From positions 1-64,000 of the forward strand of contig JBAKBP010013148.1 of assembly GCA_037953745.1 (NCBI GenBank): a stretch of DNA of 64,000 nucleotides. Reading direction: 5' to 3'. The notes under the pieces are model-generated. The model searched no databases, was not told the origin of the DNA, and saw only the letters and a program-made list of their open reading frames with translations. Both the position numbers and the translations under genes were made by a program. Each line of letters opens with the position of its first letter. Position 1 is the first letter of the stretch. This document shows positions 54,901 to 64,000 of this stretch, piece after piece. The DNA comes from Lithodes maja (lineage: Eukaryota; Arthropoda; Malacostraca; Decapoda; Lithodidae).

Positions 54901-57900
54901 TAGAGGCTCTAAATCCCGTTTTGTGTCTCCACCATACAAGACCAAATCACTTTAGTGTCCAATCTCAGAAAATAGTTTTTGAGAAATTATTATTTTGTCA
55001 ATTCAATGTTAATTATCTTAGTTTTTAGGGTGATTTTAGCTGTATTATATGTCTACCTCTCGTGTAGATAGCCCAGTTATAGAGGCTCTAAATCCCGTTT
55101 TGTGTCTCCACCATACAAGACCAATTCACTTTAGTGTCCAATCTCAGAAAATAGTTTTTGAGAAATTATTATTTTGTCAATTCAATGTAAATTATCTTAG
55201 TTTTTAGGGTGATTTTAGCTGTATTATATGTCTACCTCTCGTGTAGATAGCCCAGTTATAGAGGCTCTAAATCCCGTTTTATGTCTCCACCATACAAGAC
55301 CAATTCACTTTAGTGTCCAATCTCAGAAAATAGTTTTTGAGAAAATATTATTTTGTCAATTCAATGTTAATTAGACTAGTTTTTAGGGTGATTTTAGCTC
55401 TATTATATGTCTACCTCTCATGTATTAAGATAGCCCAGTTATAGAGGCTCTAAATCCCGTTTTATGTCTCCACCATACAAGACCAATTCACTTTAGTGTC
55501 CAATCTCAGAAAATAGTTTTTGAGAAATTATTATTTTGTCAATTCAATGTTAATTAGACTAGTTTTTAGGGTGATTTTAGCTGTATTATATGTCTACCTC
55601 TCATGTATTAAGATAGCCCAGTTATAGAGGCTCTAAATCCCGTTTTATGTCTCCACCATACAAGACCAATTCACTTTAGTGTCCAATCTCAGAAAATAGT
55701 TTTTGAGAAAATATTATTTTGTCAATTCAATGTTAATTAGACTAGTTTTTAGGGTGATTTTAGCTGTATTATATGTCTACCTCTCGTGTAGATAGCCCAG
55801 TTATAGAGGCTCTAAATCCCGTTTTATGTCTCCACCATACAAGACCAATTCACTTTAGTGTCCAATCTCAGAAAATAGTTTTTGAGAAAATATTATTTTG
55901 TCAATTCAATGTTAATTAGACTAGTTTTTAGGGTGATTTTAGCTCTATTATATGTCTACCTCTCGTGTAGATAGCCCAGTTATAGAGGCTCTAAATCCCG
56001 TTTTATGTCTCCACCATACAAGACCAATTCACTTTAGTGTCCAATCTCAGAAAATAGTTTTTGAGAAAATATTATTTTGTCAATTCAATGTTAATTAGAC
56101 TAGTTTTTAGGGTGATTTTAGCTCTATTATATGTCTACCTCTCGTGTAGATAGCCCAGTTATAGAGGCTCTAAATCCCGTTTTATGTCTCCACCATACAA
56201 GACCAATTCACTTTAGTGTCCAATCTCAGAAAATAGTTTTTGAGAAAATATTATTTTGTCAATTCAATGTTAATTAGACTAGTTTTTAGGGTGATTTTAG
56301 CTCTATTATATGTCTACCTCTCGTGTAGATAGCCCAGTTATAGAGGCTCTAAATCCCGTTTTATGTCTCCACCATACAAGACCAATTCACTTTAGTGTCC
56401 AATCTCAGAAAATAGTTTTTGAGAACATATTATTTTGTCAATTCAATGTTAATTATCTTAGTTTTTAGGGTGATTTTAGCTCTATTATATGTCTACCTCT
56501 CGTGTAGATAGCCCAGTTATAGAGGCTCTAAATCCCGTTTTATGTCTCCACCATACAAGACCAATTCACTTTAGTGTCCAATCTCAGAAAATAGTTTTTG
56601 AGAAAATATTATTTTGTCAATTCAATGTTAATTAGACTAGTTTTTAGGGTGATTTTAGCTCTATTATATGTCTACCTCTCGTGTAGATAGCCCAGTTATA
56701 GAGGCTCTAAATCCCGTTTTATGTCTCCACCATACAAGACCAATTCACTTTAGTGTCCAATCTCAGAAAATAGTTTTTGAGAAAATATTATTTTGTCAAT
56801 TCAATGTTAATTAGACTAGTTTTTAGGGTGATTTTAGCTCTATTATATGTCTACCTCTCATGTATTAAGATAGCCCACTTATAGAGGCTCTAAATCACGT
56901 TTTTATGTCTCCACCATACAAGACCAAATCACTTTAGTGTCCAATCTCAGAAAATAGTTTTTGAGAAAATATTATTTTGTCAATTCAATGTTAATTATCT
57001 TAGTTTTTAGGGTGATTTTAGCTCTATTATATGTCTACCTCTCATGTTAGCCCACTTATAGAGGCTCTAAATCACGTTTTTATGTCTCCACCATACAAGA
57101 CCAAATCACTTTAGTGTCCAATCTCAGAAAATAGTTTTTGAGAAAATATTATTTTGTCAATTCAATGTTAATTATCTTAGTTTTTAGGGTGATTTTAGCT
57201 CTATTATATGTCTACCTCTCATGTATTAAGATAGCCCACTTATAGAGGCTCTAAATCACGTTTTTATGTCTCCACCATACAAGACCAAATCACTTTAGTG
57301 TCCAATCTCAGAAAATAGTTTTTGAGAAAATATTATTTTGTCAATTCAATGTTAATTATCTTAGTTTTTAGGGTGATTTTAGCTCTATTATATGTCTACC
57401 TCTCATGTATTAAGATAGCCCAGTTATAGAGGCTCTAAATCCCGTTTTATGTCCCCACCATACAAGACCAATTCACTTTAGTGTCCAATCTCAGAAAATA
57501 GTTTTTGAGAAAATATTATTTTGTCAATTCAATGATAATTAGACTAGTTTTTAGGGTGATTTTAGCTGTATTATATGTCTACCTCTCATGTATTAAGATA
57601 GCCCAGTTATAGAGGCTCTAAATCCCGTTTTATGTCTCCACCATACAAGACCAATTCACTTTAGTGTCCAATCTCAGAAAATAGTTTTTGAGAAAATATT
57701 ATTTTGTCAATTCAATGATAATTAGACTAGTTTTTAGGGTGATTTTAGCTGTATTATATGTCTACCTCTCATGTATTAAGATAGCCCAGTTATAGAGGCT
57801 CTAAATCCCGTTTTATGTCTCCACCATACAAGACCAATTCACTTTAGTGTCCAATCTCAGAAAATAGTTTTTGAGAAAATATTATTTTGTCAATTCAATG

Positions 57901-60900
57901 ATAATTAGACTAGTTTTTAGGGTGATTTTAGCTGTATTATATGTCTACCTCTCATGTATTAAGATAGCCCAGTTATAGAGGCTCTAAATCCCGTTTTATG
58001 TCTCCACCATACACGACCAATTCACTTTAGTGTCCAATCTCAGAAAATAGTTTTTGAGAAAATATTATTTTGTCAATTCAATGATAATTAGACTAGTTTT
58101 TAGGGTGATTTTAGCTGTATTATATGTCTACCTCTCATGTATTAAGATAGCCCAGTTATAGAGGCTCTAAATCCCGTTTTATGTCTCCACCATACAAGAC
58201 CAATTCACTTTAGTGTCCAATCTCAGAAAATAGTTTTTGAGAAAATATTATTTTGTCAATTCAATGTTAATTAGACTAGTTTTTAGGGTGATTTTAGCTG
58301 TATTATATGTGTACCTCTCATGTATTACGATAGCCCAGTTATAGAGGCTCTAAATCCCGTTTTATGTCTCCACCATACAAGACCAATTCACTTTAGTGTC
58401 CAATCTCAGAAAATAGTTTTTGAGAAAATATTATTTTGTCAATTCAATGTTAATTAGACTAGTTTTTAGGGTGATTTTAGCTCTATTATATGTCTACCTC
58501 TCATGTATTAAGATAGCCCAGTTATAGAGGCTCTAAATCCCGTTTTATGTCTCCACCATACAAGACCAATTCACTTTAGTGTCCAATCTCAGAACATAGT
58601 TTTTGAGAAAATATTATTTTGTCAATTCAATGTTAATTATCTTAGTTTTTAGGGTGATTTTAGCTCTATTTTATGTCTACCTCTCATGTATTAAGATAGC
58701 CCAGTTATAGAGGCTCTAAATCCCGTTTTATGTCTCCACCATACAAGACCAATTCACTTTAGTGTCCAATCTCAGAAAATAGTTTTTGAGAAAATATTAT
58801 TTTGTCAATTCAATGTTAATTAGACTAGTTTTTAGGGTGATTTTAGCTCTATTATATGTCTACCTCTCATGTATTAAGATAGCCCAGTTATAGAGGCTCT
58901 AAATCCCGTTTTATGTCTCCACCATACAAGACCAATTCACTTTAGTGTCCAATCTCAGAAAATAGTTTTTGAGAAAATATTATTTTGTCAATTCAATGTT
59001 AATTAGACTAGTTTTTAGGGTGATTTTAGCTCTATTATATGTCTACCTCTCATGTATTAAGATAGCCCAGTTATAGAGGCTCTAAATCCCGTTTTATGTC
59101 TCCACCATACAAGACCAATTCACTTTAGTGTCCAATCTCAGAAAATAGTTTTTGAGAAAATATTATTTTGTCAATTCAATGTTAATTAGACTAGTTTTAG
59201 GGTGATTTTAGCTCTATTATATGTCTACCTCTCATGTATTAAGATAGCCCAGTTATAGAGGCTCTAAATCCCGTTTTATGTCTCCACCATACAAGACCAA
59301 TTCACTTTAGTGTCCAATCTCAGAAAATAGTTTTTGAGAAAATATTATTTTGTCAATTCAATGTTAATTAGACTAGTTTTTAGGGTGATTTTAGCTCTAT
59401 TATATGTCTACCTCTCATGTATTAAGATAGCCCACTTATAGAGGCTCTAAATCCCGTTTTATGTCTCCACCATACAAGACCAAACCACTTTAGTGTCCAA
59501 TCTCAGAAAATAGTTTTTGAGAAAATATTATTTTGTCAATTCAATGTTAATTATCTTAGTTTTTAGGGTGATTTTAGCTGTATTATATGTCTACCTCTCG
59601 TGTAGATAGCCCAGTTATAGAGGCTCTAAATCCCGTTTTATGTCTCCACCATACAAGACCAAATCACTTTAGTGTCCAATCTCAGAAAATAGTTTTTGAG
59701 AAATTATTATTTTGTCAATTCAATGTTAATTATCTTAGTTTTTAGGGTGATTTTAGCTGTATTATATGTCTACCTCTCATGTATTAAGATAGCCCAGTTA
59801 TAGAGGCTCTAAATCCCGTTTTATGTCTCCACCATACAAGACCAATTCACTTTAGTGTCCAATCTCAGAAAATAGTTTTTGAGAAATTATTATTTTGTCA
59901 ATTCAATGTTAATTATCTTAGTTTTTAGGGTGATTTTAGCTGTATTATATGTCTACCTCTCATGTATTAAGATAGCCCAGTTATAGAGGCTCTAAATCCC
60001 GTTTTATGTCTCCACCATACAAGACCAATTCACTTTAGTGTCCAATCTCAGAAAATAGTTTTTGAGAAAATATTATTTTGTCAATTCAATGTTAATTAGA
60101 CTAGTTTTTAGGGTGATTTTAGCTGTATTATATGTCTACCTCTCATGTATTAAGATAGCCCAGTTATAGAGGCTCTAAATCCCGTTTTATGTCTCCACCA
60201 TACAAGACCAATTCACTTTAGTGTCCAATCTCAGAAAATAATTTTGAGAAAATATTATTTTGTCAATTCAATGTTAATTAGACTAGTTTTTAGGCTGATT
60301 TTAGCTCTATTATATGTCTACCTCTCATGTATTAAGATAGCCCAGTTATAGAGGCTCTAAATCCCGTTTTATGTCTCCACCATACAAGACCAATTCACTT
60401 TAGTGTCCAATCTCAGAAAATAGTTTTTGAGAAAATATTATTTTGTCAATTCAATGTTAATTAGACTAGTTTTTAGGGTGATTTTAGCTCTATTATATGT
60501 CTACCTCTCATGTATTAAGATAGCCCAGTTATAGAGGCTCTAAATCCCGTTTTATGTTTCCACCATACAAGACAATTCACTTTAGTGTCCAATCTCAGAA
60601 AATAGTTTTTGAGAAAATATTATTTTGTCAATTCAATGTTAATTAGACTAGTTTTTAGGGTGATTTTAGCTCTATTATATATCTACCTCTCATGTATTAA
60701 GATAGCCCAGTTATAGAGGCTCTAAATCCCGTTTTATGTCTCCACCATACAAGACCAATTCACTTTAGTGTCCAATCTCAGAAAATAGTTTTTGAGAAAA
60801 TATTATTTTGTCAATTCAATGTTAATTAGACTAGTTTTTAGGGTGATTTTAGCTCTATTATATGTCTACCTCTCATGTATTAAGATAGCCCAGTTATAGA

Positions 60901-63900
60901 GGCTCTAAATCCCGTTTTATGTCTCCACCATACAAGACCAATTCACTTTAGTGTCCAATCTCAGAAAATAGTTTTTGAGAAAATATTATTTTGTCAATTC
61001 AATGTTAATTAGACTAGTTTTTAGGGTGATTTTAGCTCTATTATATGTCTACCTCTCATGTATTAAGATAGCCCCAGTTATAGAGGCTCTAAATCCCGTT
61101 TTTATGTCTCCACCATACAAGACCAAATCACTTTAGTGTCCAATCTCAGAAAATAGTTTTTGAGAAAATATTATTTTGTCAATTCAATGTTAATTATCTT
61201 AGTTTTTAGGGTGATTTTAGCTGTATTATATGTCTACCTCTCATGTAGATAGCCCAGTTATAGAGGCTCTAAATCCCGTTTTGTGTCTCCACCATACAAG
61301 ACCAAATCACTTTAGTGTCCAATCTCAGAAAATAGTTTTTGAGAAATTATTATTTTGTCAATTCAATGTTAATTATCTTAGTTTTTAGGGTGATTTTAGC
61401 TGTATTATATGTCTACCTCTCATGTAGATAGCCCAGTTATAGAGGCTCTAAATCCCGTTTTGTGTCTCCACCATACAAGACCAATTCACTTTAGTGTCCA
61501 ATCTCAGAAAATAGTTTTTGAGAAATTATTATTTTGTCAATTCAATGTTAATTATCTTAGTGTTTAGGGTGATTTTAGCTGTATTATATGTCTACCTCTC
61601 ATGTATTAAGATAGCCCAGTTATAGAGGCTCTAAATCCCGTTTTATGTCTCCACCATACAAGACCAATTCACTTTAGTGTCCAATCTCAGAAAATAGTTT
61701 TTGAGAAATTATTATTTTGTCAATTCAATGTTAATTAGACTAGTTTTTAGGGTGATTTTAGCTGTATTATATGTCTACCTCTCATGTATTAAGATAGCCC
61801 AGTTATAGAGGCTCTAAATCCCGTTTTATGTCTCCACCATACAAGACCAATTCACTTTAGTGTCCAATCTCAGAAAATAGTTTTTGAGAAAATATTATTT
61901 TGTCAATTCAATGTTAATTAGACTAGTTTTTAGGGTGATTTTAGCTGTATTATATGTCTACCTCTCGTGTAGATAGCCCAGTTATAGAGGCTCTAAATCC
62001 CGTTTTATGTCTCCACCATACAAGACCAATTCACTTTAGTGTCCAATCTCAGAAAATAGTTTTTGAGAAAATATTATTTTGTCAATTCAATGTTAATTAG
62101 ACTAGTTTTTAGGGTGATTTTAGCTCTATTATATGTCTACCTCTCGTGTAGATAGCCCAGTTATAGAGGCTCTAAATCCCGTTTTATGTCTCCACCATAC
62201 AAGACCAATTCACTTTAGTGTCCAATCTCAGAAATAGTTTTTGAGAAAATATTATTTTGTCAATTCAATGTTAATTATCTTAGTTTTTAGGGTGATTTTA
62301 GCTCTATTATATGTCTACCTCTCGTGTAGATAGCCCAGTTATAGAGGCTCTAAATCCCGTTTTATGTCTCCACCATACAAGACCAATTCACTTTAGTGTC
62401 CAATCTCAGAAAATAGTTTTTGAGAAAATATTATTTTGTCAATTCAATGTTAATTAGACTAGTTTTTAGGGTGATTTTAGCTCTATTATATGTCTACCTC
62501 TCGCGTAGATAGCCCAGTTATAGAGGCTCTAAATCCCGTTTTATGTCTCCACCATACAAGACCAATTCACTTTAGTGTCCAATCTCAGAAAATAGTTTTT
62601 GAGAAAATATTATTTTGTCAATTCAATGTTAATTAGACTAGTTTTTAGGGTGATTTTAGCTCTATTATATGTCTACCTCTCGTGTAGATAGCCCAGTTAT
62701 AGAGGCTCTAAATCCCGTTTTATGTCTCCACCATACAAGACCAATTCACTTTAGTGTCCAATCTCAGAAAATAGTTTTTGAGAAATTATTATTTTGTCAA
62801 TTCAATGTTAATTATCTTAGTTTTTAGGGTGATTTTAGCTGTATTATATGTCTACCTCTCATGTATTAAGATAGCCCAGTTATAGAGGCTCTAAATCCCG
62901 TTTTTATGTCTCCACCATACAAGACCAATTCACTTTAGTGTCCAATCTCAGAAAATAGTTTTTGAGAAAAATATTATTTTGTCAATTCAATGTTAATTAT
63001 CTTAGTTTTTAGGGTGATTTTAGCTCTATTATATGTCTACCTCTCGTGTATTAAGATAGCCCAGTTATAGAGCCTCTAAATCCCGTTTTATGTCTCCACC
63101 ATACAAGACCCAATTCACTTTAGTGTCCAATCTCAGAAAATAGTTTTTGAGAAAATATTATTTTGTCAATTCAATGTTAATTAGACTAGTTTTTAGGGTG
63201 ATTTTAGCTCTATTATATGTCTACCTCTCGTGTATTAAGATAGCCCAGTTATAGAGGCTCTAAATCCCGTTTTATGTCTCCACCATACAAGACCAATTCA
63301 CTTTAGTGTCCAATCTCAGAAAATAGTTTTTGAGAAAATATTATTTTGTCAATTCAATGTTAATTAGACTAGTTTTTAGGTGATTTTAACTCTATTATAT
63401 GTCTACCTCTCGTGTATTAAGATAGCCCAGTTATAGAGGCTCTAAATCCCGTTTTATGTCTCCACCATACAAGACCAATTCACTTTAGTGTCCAATCTCA
63501 GAAAATAGTTTTTGAGAAAATATTATTTTGTCAATTCAATGTTAATTATCTTAGTTTTTAGGTGATTTTAACTCTATTATATGTCTACCTCTCGTGTATT
63601 AAGATAGCCCAGTTATAGAGGCTCTAAATCCCGTTTTATGTCTCCACCATACAAGACCAATTCACTTTAGTGTCCAATCTCAGAAAATAGTTTTTGAGAA
63701 AATATTATTTTGTCAATTCAATGTTAATTATCTTAGTTTTTAGGGTGATTTTAACTCTATTATATGTCTACCTCTCGTGTATTAAGATAGCCCAGTTATA
63801 GAGGCTCTAAATCCCGTTTTATGTCTCCACCATACAAGACCAATTCACTTTAGTGTCCAATCTCAGAAAATAGTTTTTGAGAAAATATTATTTTGTCAAT

Positions 63901-64000
63901 TCAATGTTAATTATCTTAGTTTTTAGGGTGATTTTAACTCTATTATATGTCTACCTCTCGTGTATTAAGATAGCCCAGTTATATTGGTTCTAAATCCCGT
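39844..64000 (-). repeat. Satellite, inverted array (about 133 monomers), continues beyond window
   Basis: The same satellite on the opposite strand, with the same 179/183-bp length classes and the same two-state sites. A higher-order repeat is clear: an identical 60-base stretch (GTATTA...CTCATGTAGATAGCC) begins at 54,841 and 61,201 (6360 bp), and its counterpart is at 48,497 (6344 bp). A run of three monomers with CTCTAAATCACGTTTTT starts at 50,551 and 56,895 (again 6344 bp), each followed by several monomers with CAATGATAATTAGACTAG. One related monomer at 43,153 extends the family leftward in altered form. Copies differ by whole-monomer gains and losses (CTCTATTTTATG at 52,141 and 58,661 is 6520 bp apart). 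The last monomer is cut by the window edge. Confidence 0.97.

Noticed and set aside
21150..64000. Hammerhead or other self-cleaving ribozyme in the satellite
   Set aside because: I looked for the CTGATGA and GAAA core pair with flanking stems on both strands and did not find it.
21150..64000. CRISPR array
   Set aside because: Units are 114-187 bp of continuous near-identical sequence with no unique spacers, in an animal genome.

Overview
The window looks like animal nuclear DNA, most plausibly an arthropod and perhaps a decapod crustacean. The support is one clearly eukaryotic gene with four short GT-AG introns (an RNF144A-type RBR ubiquitin ligase), fragments of LINE and Ty3/gypsy elements, tRNA-derived SINE-like pieces, microsatellites, and a very large satellite array. 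The crustacean placement is inference; nothing in the sequence proves it.

Layout. (1) 1-7.0 kb is repeat-rich and essentially gene-free. It has direct repeats near the left end, a lone fragment of the large satellite (1387-1444), a tRNA-like SINE head, a long field of degenerate ~150-bp repeats with a captured gypsy integrase fragment, and a 155-bp tandem repeat split by a clean 748-bp insertion that carries promoter-like sites. (2) 7.0-13.7 kb is a tandem array of a small two-gene cassette: a plus-strand ORF 'A' (~125 aa) and a convergent minus-strand ORF 'B' (116-138 aa), together with a broken vWA-like fragment 'C'. The full unit is 1345 bp; a 945-bp deletion derivative is itself repeated. 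(3) 13.66-14.96 kb holds a compact, intronless 355-aa gene with two retropepsin-like active-site motifs, divergent from the last ORF B copy across only 59 bp. (4) 15-17.2 kb is transposon debris and a 222-bp tandem repeat related to the satellite. (5) 17.5-19.4 kb is the intact five-exon RNF144A-like gene. (6) 19.5-20.8 kb, convergent with it, is an intronless 424-aa ORF of unknown family. (7) 21.15-64.0 kb is an uninterrupted satellite with monomers of about 179, 183 or 187 bp, roughly 235 copies. It runs in one orientation to 39,843 and in the opposite orientation from there to the window edge. It contains higher-order repeats, the clearest being 6344 bp (about 35 monomers).

How the parts relate. 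The RNF144A-like gene is a normal host gene. The intronless, tightly packed ORFs (A/B cassette, 355 aa, 424 aa) have the compactness of DNA virus or mobile-element genes, so an endogenised large DNA virus or similar element is a reasonable hypothesis, but I could not assign any of them to a named viral family. One short repeat module recurs beside the 355-aa gene, upstream and downstream of the RNF144A-like gene, next to the 424-aa ORF stop, and in satellite-related form. This suggests the whole 13-21 kb region evolved by local duplication together with the satellite.
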